From Hyphomicrobiales bacterium (GTDB lineage Bacteria; Pseudomonadota; Alphaproteobacteria; Rhizobiales; Rhizobiaceae), in the NCBI GenBank assembly GCA_900472605.1, contig UCJD01000012.1, forward strand, positions 283,746 through 347,745: 64,000 bases of DNA, in the 5' to 3' direction. Every line of letters begins with the position of its first letter. The stretch's first letter is position 1. Positions 53,344 through 63,075 of the stretch are shown here, piece by piece. The notes under the pieces were generated by a model, which was given only the letters and a program-made list of their open reading frames with translations, was not told the origin of the DNA and searched no databases. The translations under genes and the position numbers were made by a program.

Positions 53344-55167
53344 CTAGTGGTTGTCGCGCGGGATACCCTTGGTCTGGGCGATCCGCTGATACTTCACCGC
53401 CGGCTCCAGCACAGCGCCGGTTTCCATCTGCCCGACATAGGAGCGCTGGATTTCCTGCCACGGCGTCTGGCTTTCCGGATAGACATAGCCGCCGGCCGCG
53501 ACTAGTTCCGCGCGGCGCTTGGCGATCTCCTCGTCGCTGATCAGGATGTTGGCAGTTCCTTTCTTCAGATCGATCCGCACCTGATCGCCCGTCTGCAGGA
53601 TCGCAAGGCCGCCACCGGCGGCTGCTTCCGGCGAGGCGTTGAGGATCGATGGCGACCCCGATGTGCCGGACTGGCGGCCGTCGCCGACGCAGGGAAGAGA
53701 CGAGATGCCCTGCTTCAGCAAATAATCCGGCGCCCGCATGTTGACGACTTCGGCAGCACCCGGATAGCCGATCGGCCCGGCACCGCGCATGAACAGGATC
53801 GTCGAGGCATCAATCGCCAGTGACGGATCGTCGATCCGGTGGTGGTAATCCTCCGGCCCGTCGAACACCACGGCACGGCCTGTGAAGGCCTCGGGGTCGG
53901 CGGGGTTTGAGAGATACCGGTCGCGGAATTCCGGCGAGATGACGCTGGTCTTCATGATCGCCGAAGAGAACAGATTGCCCTTCAAGACGCGGAAGCCGGC
54001 ACGCTCCTTCAGCGGCCGGTCGAAGGGACGGATGACCTTCTCATCCTCGATCATCGAAGCCGTATAGTTCTCGCCGACGGTCTTGCCGTTGACGGTCATG
54101 GCGCCGGTATTGAGGTGATCGTGCTTGATCAACTCGCCCATGACGGCGGGAACGCCGCCGGCGTGATAATAGTCCTCGCCGAGATATTCGCCGGCCGGCT
54201 GCAGGTTGACGAGCAGCGGGATCTCTTCGCCATAGGTCTGCCAGTCATCGACCGTGAGTTCGACGCCGACATGGCGGGCCAGTGCGTTCAGGTGGATCGG
54301 CGCGTTGGTCGAGCCGCCGATCGCCGAGTTGACCTTGATCGCGTTGATGAAGGCCTCCTTGGTCAGGATGTCGGACGGCTTCAGATCCTCGCGGACCATC
54401 TCGACGATGCGCAGGCCGGTCTCATAGGAAATTTCCTGGCGGTCGCGATAGGGGGCAGGGATGGCGGCGGCACCCGGCAGCTGCATGCCGAGTGCTTCGG
54501 CGAGTGAATTCATCGTCGTCGCGGTGCCCATCGTGTTGCAATAGCCGGTGGAGGGGGCAGACGAGGCGACGAGCTTGACGAAGCCCTGGTAGTCGATCTC
54601 GCCGCGCGCCATCATCTCGCGCGCCTTCCAGACGATCGTGCCGGAGCCGGTGCGTTCGCCGCGGAACCAGCCATTCAACATCGGGCCGACGGACAACGCG
54701 ATCGCGGGGATGTTCACCGTTGCCGCGGCCATGAGACAGGCCGGTGTGGTCTTGTCGCAGCCGATCGTCAGCACGACGCCATCGAGCGGATAGCCGTAGA
54801 GAACTTCGACGAGGCCAAGATAGGAGAGGTTGCGGTCGAGGCCGGCGGTCGGGCGCTTGCCGGTTTCCTGGATCGGATGGACAGGAAACTCGATGGCGAT
54901 CCCGCCGGCATCGCGGATGCCTTCGCGGACGCGCTTGGCAAGTTCGATATGGTGGCGGTTGCAGGGAGACAGGTCGGAGCCGGTCTGCGCGATGCCGATG
55001 ATCGGGCGCCCGGATTGCAGCTCTTCCTGGCTGAGACCGAAGTTCATGTAGCGCTCGAGGTAGAGCGCGGTCATATCCGGATTGGCAAGGTTGTCGAACC
55101 AGGCCCTGGAGCGAAGCTGCGGCTTGGTATCATCTTGTGGAGCGGGTGTTTTCTCTACCACGGTCAT
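53344..55167 (-). CDS. xylD: Pentonate (D-xylonate/L-arabinonate) dehydratase, IlvD/Edd family
   Basis: Fe-S sugar-acid dehydratase of 607 aa. Cluster cysteines and neighbours are in [23 protein letters not shown] and [17 protein letters not shown]. Blocks [15 protein letters not shown] and [15 protein letters not shown] match Caulobacter XylD and rhizobial L-arabinonate dehydratase rather than IlvD. ATG 55167 has GGAGG 3-4 nt upstream; ATG 55197 has none. It feeds XylX, together forming the lower part of an oxidative pentose pathway. Confidence 0.88.
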   Translation of the reverse strand: MTVVEKTPAPQDDTKPQLRSRAWFDNLANPDMTALYLERYMNFGLSQEELQSGRPIIGIAQTGSDLSPCNRHHIELAKRVREGIRDAGGIAIEFPVHPIQETGKRPTAGLDRNLSYLGLVEVLYGYPLDGVVLTIGCDKTTPACLMAAATVNIPAIALSVGPMLNGWFRGERTGSGTIVWKAREMMARGEIDYQGFVKLVASSAPSTGYCNTMGTATTMNSLAEALGMQLPGAAAIPAPYRDRQEISYETGLRIVEMVREDLKPSDILTKEAFINAIKVNSAIGGSTNAPIHLNALARHVGVELTVDDWQTYGEEIPLLVNLQPAGEYLGEDYYHAGGVPAVMGELIKHDHLNTGAMTVNGKTVGENYTASMIEDEKVIRPFDRPLKERAGFRVLKGNLFSSAIMKTSVISPEFRDRYLSNPADPEAFTGRAVVFDGPEDYHHRIDDPSLAIDASTILFMRGAGPIGYPGAAEVVNMRAPDYLLKQGISSLPCVGDGRQSGTSGSPSILNASPEAAAGGGLAILQTGDQVRIDLKKGTANILISDEEIAKRRAELVAAGGYVYPESQTPWQEIQRSYVGQMETGAVLEPAVKYQRIAQTKGIPRDNH

Positions 55168-55299
55168 TTTCCTCCGGGTTTGCTGCGGTATCGTCATGAA
55201 TTGAGCCGATCGGTTCAGCCAAGTGTCGACGGCAAGAATGGCGGATTGTCGGCAAACGAAGTGGCCCTCCTCAAGGCCGGCAACGTTTACGGAAAAAGT

Positions 55300-56211
55300 T
55301 CAGGCGGGAACGTATTGCGAAACGGAGCGCGCGTCACGGCGAAAATCCGAAGGCGACATGCCGGCGATGTGGCGGAAGGATTTGTTGAAGGCGCTGATCG
55401 AGCCGAAGCCGCTATCCATCGCCACCTGCAGCACATTCGCCTCCTCGTTCATCAGCATCGCCTGGGCGCGCGACAGCCTCAGCAGGTTGACGTATTTGCT
55501 GAGCGTCATGCCCGTCGTCTTCTTGAAGAGGTTCATCGCGTATTTCGGATGCAGGTCGGCGGCGCGGGCGATATCGACCGAATCGATCTCGTGCAGGAAG
55601 TTGCCGGCGATGAAATCGCACATGCGCGCCACGCTGCGCGAGGATTGCGGATAGGCCTGCTCGACGTCATCAGTCGCAGACAGTCCGTTCGGCGCCAGCA
55701 TTGAATAGGGGTCGAGCACGATCCGCTCGATCCTGAGCAACATCTCCTCGACGGCATGCTGCGCCTTGGCGGGGTCGCCGGATTTTGCATAGGCCACCCA
55801 GCGCGGGAAGTTCTCGACATCGGCGGCATCGGTGGCGGACGTGAATAGAATCTCGCCCTTCATAAGCCGGCTCGAAATGTTGATCGGCAGCCGCATGCGG
55901 AAGAAATAGACCAGCGGCAGATGGCCGCCGGCGTAAATCGAATCGTCGCTGCTCTTGTCCATCTGGTGCGGCTGTCCGCCCCAGAACAGGCACATGTCGC
56001 CGGCCTTCATGGCGATCTCCTGGCCGTTTAGCCGGTAATGCACCTCACCGCGCATGATGTAGTTCAGCTCCACCTGCACATGCCAATGCGGCATGAGCAT
56101 CCTGGGCGGATGGTTGTGGAACATCTGGAGTGCCGTCGGCAATCCCTCGATGCTGCTCGCTCCCGGCTGATAGACAGCCCTGTGTTCGATCTTACTTTCC
56201 GCCAAATCCAT
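55300..56211 (-). CDS. AraC-family sugar-responsive regulator
   Basis: Regulator of 303 aa: an N-terminal cupin (PHWHVQVELNYIMRGEVHYRL and LFWGGQPHQ) and a C-terminal AraC HTH (SVDIARAADLHPKYAMNLFKKTTG). It is similar to MelR-type activators. It is divergent from the binding-protein gene at 56298, so it probably activates the importer and perhaps xylD/xylX in the presence of the imported sugar. ATG 56211 has AAGGGA upstream. Confidence 0.88.
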   Translation of the reverse strand: MDLAESKIEHRAVYQPGASSIEGLPTALQMFHNHPPRMLMPHWHVQVELNYIMRGEVHYRLNGQEIAMKAGDMCLFWGGQPHQMDKSSDDSIYAGGHLPLVYFFRMRLPINISSRLMKGEILFTSATDAADVENFPRWVAYAKSGDPAKAQHAVEEMLLRIERIVLDPYSMLAPNGLSATDDVEQAYPQSSRSVARMCDFIAGNFLHEIDSVDIARAADLHPKYAMNLFKKTTGMTLSKYVNLLRLSRAQAMLMNEEANVLQVAMDSGFGSISAFNKSFRHIAGMSPSDFRRDARSVSQYVPA

Positions 56212-56241
56212 GTTCCCTTTTTAGGAGACAGCGGCTCCCTT

Positions 56242-56258
56242 GTGGTTAGTGTAGCCAC
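56242..56258. promoter_or_regulatory. Imperfect palindrome in the AraC/importer divergent promoter
   Basis: GTGGTTA (56242-56248) and TAGCCAC (56252-56258), 6 of 7 positions paired, 3-nt centre, in the 86-nt divergent gap. A candidate operator. Confidence 0.35.
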
Positions 56259-56297
56259 GTTCGCTAAGGGACGGCAATTGAAAAGGGAGGATTTTCA

Positions 56298-57572
56298 ATG
56301 CGCTTCAAACTTATCGGTGCAACCGCTGCTGTTGCACTTCTTGCATCCGGCTCCGCATTCGCGCAGTCCGCCAATCTCACCATCTGGAGCTGGAACGTCG
56401 CCGCATCGGCGCTGAAATCCACGCTGGAAGGCTTCAACAAGCTGCATCCGGATATCAAGGTCACCGTGGAAGACCTTGGAAATCAACAGGTTTTCGACAA
56501 GATGCTGGCAGCATGTGCTGCCGGCGGCGAGGGTCTGCCTGACATCGTTACGGTCGAGAATTTCGAGGCCGAAATCTTCTGGAATCGATTCCCGGATTGC
56601 TTCGCTAACCTGAAGGATCTCGGTTACAACGCTGATATTCAAGCGAAATTCCCCGAGTTCAAGCGCACGGAGCTGGAAGTGGGCGACGTCGCCTATGCGA
56701 TGCCTTGGGATTCCGGTCCGGTCGCCGTCTTCTACCGTCGCGACTTCTATGAAAAGGCTGGCGTCGATCCGGCATCGATCAAGAGCTGGGACGATTTTAT
56801 TGCTGCCGGCAAGAAAATCTCTGCCGCCAATCCAGGCGTCGTGATGGCGCAGGCCGACTTCAACGGCGACAGCGAATGGTTCCGCATGATCTCCAACGAG
56901 CAGGGCTGCGGCTACTTCTCTACGGATGGCCAGAACATCACCATCAACCAGCCCGCTTGCGTCGCCACCCTTGAAAAGGTCAAGGAGATGAAGGATGCCG
57001 GCACGCTGACGGCTGCCGGCTGGGACGAGAAGATCCAGGCCAACACCGCCGGCAAGGCCGCCAGCCAGATGTATGGCGGCTGGTATGAAGGTACCGTTCG
57101 CTCCGGCTCGTCCGATCTCTCCGGCAAGTGGGGCGTCTACATGATGCCGAGCCTGACGCCTGACGGCCCGCATGCGGCCAACCTCGGCGGCTCGTCGCTG
57201 GCGATCGCTGCCAACTCTGCCAACAAGGAAGCTGCCTGGACCTACGTCGACTACGCGCTCGGCACCAATGAAGGCCAGGTCGCGATGCTGAAGTCCTTCG
57301 GCCTCGTGCCGTCGCTGCTGTCGGCCGTCCAGGACCCGTTCGTCAACGAGGCGCAGCCCTATTGGGGCGGCCAGAAGGTCTGGGCCGATATTCTCTCGAC
57401 CCTGCCGAAGATCAAGCCGAGCCGCGGCACGCAGTTCCAGACGGATGCTGACGCCATCTACAAGGCAACCCAAACCAAGTATTTCGCTGGCGGCTACCCC
57501 GATGCGAAGACGGCGCTCGACGATGCCGCCAAGCAGATCGAGACCGCCACCGGCCTTCCCATTGCGGAATGA
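56298..57572 (+). CDS. Sugar ABC transporter substrate-binding protein (LacE-like, CUT1)
   Basis: Periplasmic binding protein of 424 aa with a signal peptide (MRFKLIGATAAVALLASGS to AFAQS). The body shows the WSWNVAAS start and IMGGWYEG-type MYGGWYEG late block, with APMPWD-like YAMPWDSGPVAVFYRRDFYEKAGVD. The group is annotated for lactose, arabinose or related sugars in rhizobia. Neighbouring pentose genes suggest a pentoside. ATG 56298 has GGGAGG upstream. Confidence 0.87.
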   Translation: MRFKLIGATAAVALLASGSAFAQSANLTIWSWNVAASALKSTLEGFNKLHPDIKVTVEDLGNQQVFDKMLAACAAGGEGLPDIVTVENFEAEIFWNRFPDCFANLKDLGYNADIQAKFPEFKRTELEVGDVAYAMPWDSGPVAVFYRRDFYEKAGVDPASIKSWDDFIAAGKKISAANPGVVMAQADFNGDSEWFRMISNEQGCGYFSTDGQNITINQPACVATLEKVKEMKDAGTLTAAGWDEKIQANTAGKAASQMYGGWYEGTVRSGSSDLSGKWGVYMMPSLTPDGPHAANLGGSSLAIAANSANKEAAWTYVDYALGTNEGQVAMLKSFGLVPSLLSAVQDPFVNEAQPYWGGQKVWADILSTLPKIKPSRGTQFQTDADAIYKATQTKYFAGGYPDAKTALDDAAKQIETATGLPIAE

Positions 57573-57578
57573 GTGACG

Positions 57579-57607
57579 ATGCCGGGCACCCTCTCGGTGC
57601 CCGGCAT
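57579..57607 (+). promoter_or_regulatory. Intercistronic hairpin after the binding-protein gene
   Basis: ATGCCGGGCACC (57579-57590) and GGTGCCCGGCAT (57596-57607) form a perfect 12-bp stem with a 5-nt loop between binding protein and first permease, 57 nt before the permease start. Confidence 0.7.
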
Positions 57608-57663
57608 TAATCCCCCAAGGAAACAGCCCTGGGGATGCTCGCTTCGACTTTGAGGAGAATGAA

Positions 57664-58524
57664 ATGCCGATCCGAAACCGGAGCGCATATTTTTTTCTTG
57701 CGCCCTATCTGCTCGTCTTCGCCACTTTCTGGCTATGGCCTATCATCAGTTCATTTCTGATCTCGTTTCAGAATACGCGTGTAAACCCCTGGAAATTCAG
57801 TGCTTCCGTTAATTGGGGGCGCCTAATCGGCGACCCGGCTTTCTACAACGCACTCTACAACACGCTAATCATCCTGGTGATCCAGGTGCCGGTCATGATC
57901 GCGCTTGCGACACTGATGGCCGTGCTGTTGAACTCGCCGCTGCTCAAGGCGCGCCCGCTCTATCGCTTCGCCTTCTTCGCGCCCGTCGTCGTCGGCGAGG
58001 TCGCCTATGCGGCGGTGTTCCGGCTGATGTTCAGCATCGACTTCGGCATCGTCAACAAGCTGATTACTTCGGTCGGCCTGTCTGCTGTCTCGTGGTTCGA
58101 CAACGCCAATGCCGCCATGGCGCTCGTCATCATCGCCGTCACCTGGCGCTGGGCCGGCTACAACGCCATCATCCTGCTCGCCGGCCTGCAGTCGATCCCC
58201 GACGACGTCTACGAGGCGGCAACGCTCGACAAGGTGTCGAAGACCAAGCAGTTCATCCACATCACCCTTCCTTTGCTGAAGCCGATCATTCTCTTCTGCG
58301 TCATCCTGTCTGTCATCGGCACGATGCAGCTCTTCGCCGAACCCTTCCTGATCACCAATCGCGGTGGTCCCGGCGGTGGGACCGAGACGCTCGGCCTGCT
58401 GCTCTATCGCCAGGGCTTTCTGTCGCTGAACTTCGGCTACGCCTCGGCGATCGCCTACACCATGGCCATTCTCGCCATCACCATCTCGCTTCTCAATCTG
58501 TGGGTCGGGAGGGAGCAGAAATGA
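57664..58524 (+). CDS. Sugar ABC transporter permease, MalF-like (CUT1)
   Basis: Permease of 286 aa with six hydrophobic segments and the EAA loop EAATLDKVSKTKQFIHITLPLLKP. ATG 57664 has GAGGAG 6 nt upstream. It overlaps the second permease by 4 nt. Confidence 0.9.
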   Translation: MPIRNRSAYFFLAPYLLVFATFWLWPIISSFLISFQNTRVNPWKFSASVNWGRLIGDPAFYNALYNTLIILVIQVPVMIALATLMAVLLNSPLLKARPLYRFAFFAPVVVGEVAYAAVFRLMFSIDFGIVNKLITSVGLSAVSWFDNANAAMALVIIAVTWRWAGYNAIILLAGLQSIPDDVYEAATLDKVSKTKQFIHITLPLLKPIILFCVILSVIGTMQLFAEPFLITNRGGPGGGTETLGLLLYRQGFLSLNFGYASAIAYTMAILAITISLLNLWVGREQK

Positions 58525-59357
58525 AATCCAAGTCCCAATCCAAAACGCTGCAGACCGTGATGCTGCACGTTGTCCTCACGCCGCTGGCGATCGTCTGGCT
58601 GTTTCCGATCTGGATGATGTTCGTCTTTTCGACCATGCCCGACTACGGCATCTTCAGCCCCGAGATCGTCTTGTGGCCATCGACCAATTTCGTCGAGAAC
58701 TTCAAGAACCTGCAGGCCGACACCGATTTCGTCCGGGCCATGTTCATCTCGGTCGTGGTTGCCTCCGTCTACACGTTCCTGTCTGTGCTGCTGACGTCCA
58801 TGGCGGGCTGGGCGTTGGCGCGCTATCGCTTCATCGGCCGCTCGGTGGTCATCGCCATCATTCTCGGCACCATCACACTGCCGTTCGCAGTCGTCGTTAT
58901 TCCGCAGTTCATCATGGTGGCGCGCGAGTTCAAGCTCGCCAACACCTGGGTGGCGCTGATCGTGCCGCCGCTGTTCAACTCGCTCGGTGTGCTCTTCATG
59001 CGCCAGGCCTTCTCGATGATGCCTGCGGAACTGTTCGACGCCGCCCGCGTCGAGGGCGTGAAGGAGCGCCAGATCTTTCTGAGGATCGCGCTGCCGCTGG
59101 CCCGTCCGACGATGGCGGCGCTGTCAATCATTCTCTTCCTCGCATCATGGAACAACTACCTCTGGCCGCTGCTCATCAATTCCAAGCCCGGAATGATGAC
59201 GGCACCTGTGGCGCTCGGATCGCTGATCGGTCTCACCAAGGTTTCATGGGGCGGCATCATGGCCGGCGCCATGTTGCTCACCGCGCCGATCCTCGTGGTC
59301 TTCGTGTTCCTGCAACGTCACTTCATCGCTGGCATCTCGGCCGGCGCAGTCAAATAG
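58521..59357 (+). CDS. Sugar ABC transporter permease, MalG-like (CUT1)
   Basis: Permease of 278 aa with six hydrophobic segments and the EAA loop DAARVEGVKERQIFLRIALPLARP. Starts at ATG 58521 within the stop of the previous gene. A longer frame upstream is only an overlap. Confidence 0.9.
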   Translation: MKSKSQSKTLQTVMLHVVLTPLAIVWLFPIWMMFVFSTMPDYGIFSPEIVLWPSTNFVENFKNLQADTDFVRAMFISVVVASVYTFLSVLLTSMAGWALARYRFIGRSVVIAIILGTITLPFAVVVIPQFIMVAREFKLANTWVALIVPPLFNSLGVLFMRQAFSMMPAELFDAARVEGVKERQIFLRIALPLARPTMAALSIILFLASWNNYLWPLLINSKPGMMTAPVALGSLIGLTKVSWGGIMAGAMLLTAPILVVFVFLQRHFIAGISAGAVK

Positions 59358-59371
59358 TCGGGGAACGCCTG

Positions 59372-60457
59372 ATGTCAGAACTTTCACTCAAGAACGTGGT
59401 CAAGCGCTTCGGCGCGCTCGAGATCATCCATGGCGCCAACCTCGAGGTGAAGGACGGCGAGTTCGTCGTCTTCGTCGGCCCGTCCGGCTGCGGCAAGTCC
59501 ACGCTGCTCCGGATGATCGCCGGACTGGAGGATATTTCCGGCGGCGAGATCAACATCGGCGGCAAGGTCGTCAACGATGTCGAGCCTGCCGATCGCGGCA
59601 TCGCCATGGTCTTCCAGTCCTATGCGCTCTATCCGCACATGACGGTCGAGCAGAACCTGAGCTTCGGCCTGCGCATGAACGGCAATCCGAAGGAAGACAC
59701 CGAAAAGCGCGTGCAGCATGCTGCCAACATCCTGCAGATCAACGAGCTGATGCAGCGGCGTCCGAAGCAGCTCTCCGGCGGCCAGCGCCAGCGCGTGGCG
59801 ATCGGTCGCGCCATCGTGCGCGAGCCTCAGGTGTTCCTGTTCGACGAACCGCTGTCGAACCTCGACGCCGAACTGCGCGTGCAGATGCGTGTCGAGATAT
59901 CCAGGCTGCACAAGCAGCTCGGCACCACGATGATCTACGTCACACACGACCAGACGGAAGCGATGACGCTGGCCGACAAGATCGTCGTGCTCAGGGCCGG
60001 CAATATCGAGCAGGTCGGCGCGCCGCTCGATCTCTACGACGACCCCGCCAACCAGTTCGTCGCCGGTTTCGTCGGCTCGCCGAAGATGAATTTTCTCAAG
60101 GCCACGGTTGTCGAAACCGGCACGGGCACGGCGACGATTGCGATTGTCGGCGAAGACAAGGTCCGCCTGACGTTGCCGGTCAGCGCCGCAGTGCAGAAGG
60201 GTGCCGATGTGACGCTCGGCATCCGGCCGGAGCATTTCAGCGATGCGGGGCAGGGCGATACCGATCTCACGGTCACTGTCGATGTCGCCGAACACCTCGG
60301 CAACACCAGCTACATCTACGCCACCACGACAAATGGCCAGCAGATGATCATCGAACGCCCGGAATCGCGCAACGCCGGAGAGCGGGACACACTGACGGTC
60401 GGGCTCACGGCAAAACGCGTCTTCCTGTTCGACAGCGCGGGCAAACGCCTGCGCTGA
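59372..60457 (+). CDS. Sugar ABC transporter ATPase (UgpC/MsmX type)
   Basis: ATPase of 361 aa: Walker A GPSGCGKST, signature LSGGQRQRVAIGRAI, Walker B VFLFDEPLSNLDAEL, and a C-terminal MalK-like regulatory TOBE domain (IRPEHFSD). ATPases of this type serve several importers. It could also drive the mannoside importer at 40876-44035, which lacks its own ATPase. ATG 59372 lies 14 nt after the permease. Confidence 0.9.
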   Translation: MSELSLKNVVKRFGALEIIHGANLEVKDGEFVVFVGPSGCGKSTLLRMIAGLEDISGGEINIGGKVVNDVEPADRGIAMVFQSYALYPHMTVEQNLSFGLRMNGNPKEDTEKRVQHAANILQINELMQRRPKQLSGGQRQRVAIGRAIVREPQVFLFDEPLSNLDAELRVQMRVEISRLHKQLGTTMIYVTHDQTEAMTLADKIVVLRAGNIEQVGAPLDLYDDPANQFVAGFVGSPKMNFLKATVVETGTGTATIAIVGEDKVRLTLPVSAAVQKGADVTLGIRPEHFSDAGQGDTDLTVTVDVAEHLGNTSYIYATTTNGQQMIIERPESRNAGERDTLTVGLTAKRVFLFDSAGKRLR

Positions 60458-60514
60458 GCAATTTTCCATCCCAAGACTTGAACCTAGACTGACATGAAAG
60501 AAGAGGACTTTTCC

Positions 60515-62518
60515 ATGAGTTCAGATCAACCGATCCGCTGGGGCATCATCGGCCCGGGCACCATCGCGCGCACTTTCGCCGACGGCATCGCGCATTCGCG
60601 CACCGGCAAGCTCGCAGCTATCGCCACCCGCAATCCCGAAAAGCCTGATCTTGCCGAGAACTTCCCCGGCGCCCGTATCGTCAAGGGATACGAGGCGCTG
60701 TTGCAGGATAGCGAGATCGACGCCGTCTACATCGCCGTGCCGCACACAGGCCACGCCGAATGGGCGATCAAGGCGATCCGCGCGGGCAAGCATGTGCTCG
60801 TGGAAAAGCCGATCGCGCTGACGTCTTTCGATGCCGAGGCGATCTATCACGAGGCGAAGAAGGCCGGCGTCTTTGCCGGCGAGGCGTTCATGTACCGCGT
60901 GCACCCACAGACCGCCAAGATCGTTGAGTTGGTCACATCCGGTGCGATCGGCACGGTGCGCATCATCCGCTCCAGCTTCGGCTTCAACATGGGTACCTTC
61001 CGGCCCGAACACCGGCTGTTCGCCAACGAGACGGCCGGCGGCGGCATTCTCGATGTCGGCGGTTATCCGGTATCCATGGCGCGGCTGATTGCGGGTGCCG
61101 CCGAAGGCAAGCCGTTCGTCGAGCCGGAGAAGGTCGCGGGCGTCGGCCATCTCGGCCAGTCCGGCGTCGACGAGTGGGCGTCGGCCGTTCTGAAGTTCCC
61201 CGGTGGCATCATCGCCGAGGTCTCGTGCTCGATCATGGCCAACCAGGACAACACGCTGCGCATCATCGGCTCGGAAGGGCGCATCGAGGTCAAGGACTTC
61301 TGGTTCGCCTCCGGCCACAAGGGCGGTACCGGCAAGATCGAGCTCTTCAAGGGCAACGAACAGCAGACGATCGAGGTAAAAGAAGAGCGCTGGCTCTATT
61401 CCTTCGAGGTTGACGCGGCCGGCGACGCCATCCGCGCCGGGCAGAAGGAATTCGCGGCACCCGGCATGGGCTGGGCCGATTCGATCGGCAATCTCCGGGT
61501 ACTCGATCAGTGGCGCGCCTCGATCGGCCTCGAATACAGCGTCGAGAAGGCCGACAAGCGCACGGCGAACCTCGCAGGTAGCCCTGTCACATACGGCAAC
61601 AGCATCCCGAAGCGTACGATCCCCGGCATTTCCAAGCCCGCTTCTGCTGTCACGCTCGGTTTCGAGTTCTTCCCGAACTTCGCGGCAGCATCGCTGACGC
61701 TCGACGCCTTCTACGAAGCCGGCGGCAATGTCTTCGACACCGCCTTCGTCTATGGCGGCGGCAAGACGGAGAGCATCTTCGGCGACTGGCACACCAGCCG
61801 CAACGTGCCGCGGGAGGAGATCGTGCTGATCGGCAAGGGCGCGCACTCGCCGCTGGTTTACCCCGATGTCATCGCCAAGCAGCTCGACCAGTCGCTCAAC
61901 CGGCTGAAGACCGATTACGTCGACATCTACTTCATGCACCGCGACAACCCCGAGGTGCCGGTTGGCGAATTCGTCGATGCCATGGATGCCGAGGTCAAGC
62001 GCGGCCGCATCCGCGGCATCTTCGGCGGCTCGAACTGGACGCGCGAGCGGATGGACGAGGCGGCGGCCTATGCGGCGAAGAACGGCAAGGCGGCGCCGGC
62101 GGCCCTTTCCAACAACTTCTCGCTGGCTGAAATGCTTGATCCGATCTGGGCCGGTTGCGTGACTTCGTCCACCGACGAGTGGAAGACCTGGCTTAACGAG
62201 CGGCAGGTGCCGAACTTCGCCTGGTCCAGCCAGGGCCGTGGCTTCTTCACCGACCGCGCCGGCCGCGACAAGCACGACGACGAGGAAATCGTCCGTTGCT
62301 GGTATTCCGATCGCAACTTCGTGCGCCGTGACCGCGCCATCGAGCTTGCGGGCAAGCTCGGCCGCAGCCCGATCCACATCGCGCTCGCCTATGTGATCGC
62401 GCAGCCGTTCCCGGTCATTCCTTTGATCGGGCCACGCACGATCGCCGAGCTGGAAGACAGCCTCTCGGCGCTTGATATCAAGCTGACACCTGAACAGGTG
62501 AAGTGGCTCGAGGCATAG
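60515..62518 (+). CDS. Gfo/Idh/MocA oxidoreductase fused to an aldo/keto reductase
   Basis: Two-domain enzyme of 667 aa. Residues about 5-350 are Gfo/Idh/MocA: NAD motif IGPGTIARTFADG and EKPIALT. Residues about 365-667 are an aldo/keto reductase with the tetrad in FDTAFVYGGGKTE, IGKGAH and IYFMHRD (D, Y, K, H). Both halves keep active-site residues, so it may run two successive redox steps on one sugar. It is the last gene of the sugar operon and could supply the first pentose oxidation feeding XylD. ATG 60515 has GAGGA 7 nt upstream. Confidence 0.87.
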   Translation: MSSDQPIRWGIIGPGTIARTFADGIAHSRTGKLAAIATRNPEKPDLAENFPGARIVKGYEALLQDSEIDAVYIAVPHTGHAEWAIKAIRAGKHVLVEKPIALTSFDAEAIYHEAKKAGVFAGEAFMYRVHPQTAKIVELVTSGAIGTVRIIRSSFGFNMGTFRPEHRLFANETAGGGILDVGGYPVSMARLIAGAAEGKPFVEPEKVAGVGHLGQSGVDEWASAVLKFPGGIIAEVSCSIMANQDNTLRIIGSEGRIEVKDFWFASGHKGGTGKIELFKGNEQQTIEVKEERWLYSFEVDAAGDAIRAGQKEFAAPGMGWADSIGNLRVLDQWRASIGLEYSVEKADKRTANLAGSPVTYGNSIPKRTIPGISKPASAVTLGFEFFPNFAAASLTLDAFYEAGGNVFDTAFVYGGGKTESIFGDWHTSRNVPREEIVLIGKGAHSPLVYPDVIAKQLDQSLNRLKTDYVDIYFMHRDNPEVPVGEFVDAMDAEVKRGRIRGIFGGSNWTRERMDEAAAYAAKNGKAAPAALSNNFSLAEMLDPIWAGCVTSSTDEWKTWLNERQVPNFAWSSQGRGFFTDRAGRDKHDDEEIVRCWYSDRNFVRRDRAIELAGKLGRSPIHIALAYVIAQPFPVIPLIGPRTIAELEDSLSALDIKLTPEQVKWLEA

Positions 62519-62544
62519 TTCATCGCCTCCCAGGATGATCTGAG

Positions 62545-62581
62545 AAAGCGGGAATTCGGGCTCCGGATTCCCGCTTTTTTT
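62545..62581 (+). terminator. Strong rho-independent terminator of the pentose operon
   Basis: AAAGCGGGAAT (62545-62555) and ATTCCCGCTTT (62567-62577) form a perfect 11-bp stem with an 11-nt loop, followed by a T run. Confidence 0.9.
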
Positions 62582-62719
62582 CTGGCGCTCGCCGCCATTC
62601 GACCTATATCGGTCTCAGCGCTCCGACGAAGGGTTGGAGCAGCGCTCGGATGGGCGCAATTTCGCGCGATCGGCCGCTTGGCGACCCGCGCTCAGGCATG
62701 AACGATACAGGAGCATCCC

Positions 62720-63073
62720 ATGAAACCGCTCTTTTCAATCGCAGCGCCCCTGGCGCTTGTGACGCAGCTGGCGTTGACGCCGATGGCCTTGGCCCAGGAA
62801 CCGGTGGTCGGCGTCTGGAAGACGCAGGTCGGAACGACCGCGACGATCGATCAATGCGGCCAAGGCTACTGCATCACCATGAAGACCGGCGATCATGCCG
62901 GCCAGAAGATCGGCTCGTTTACCGGAGAGAACGGCAATTTCACCGGCACGATCATCGAGCCGGACAGCAAGAAGACCTTCGACGGCGTGCTGACCGTTTC
63001 CGGCGACACCGTTAAGATGCGCGGCTGCACGATGAAGGTGATCTGCCGCTCGTTGATCTGGACGCGCCTCTAG
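62720..63073 (+). CDS. DUF2147 secreted protein
   Basis: Exported protein of 117 aa with a signal peptide (MKPLFSIAAPLALVTQL, cleavage after ALAQ). The mature part shows DUF2147 features: VVGVWKT, CGQGYC and the C-terminal MRGCTMKVICRSLIWTRL. Function of the family is unknown. It is monocistronic. Confidence 0.8.
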   Translation: MKPLFSIAAPLALVTQLALTPMALAQEPVVGVWKTQVGTTATIDQCGQGYCITMKTGDHAGQKIGSFTGENGNFTGTIIEPDSKKTFDGVLTVSGDTVKMRGCTMKVICRSLIWTRL

Positions 63074-63075
63074 GA

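Noticed and set aside
57813..58520. N-terminal extension of the second sugar permease
   Set aside because: This part overlaps the first permease in another frame and translates to a His/Arg-rich string; the real start is ATG 58521.
60521..62377. A 618-codon open frame on the minus strand
   Set aside because: Antisense to the Gfo/Idh-aldo/keto reductase fusion, which has complete active-site motifs on the plus strand.
62545..62581. Riboswitch-like structure
   Set aside because: A simple stem with a T run directly after an operon is better explained as a terminator.
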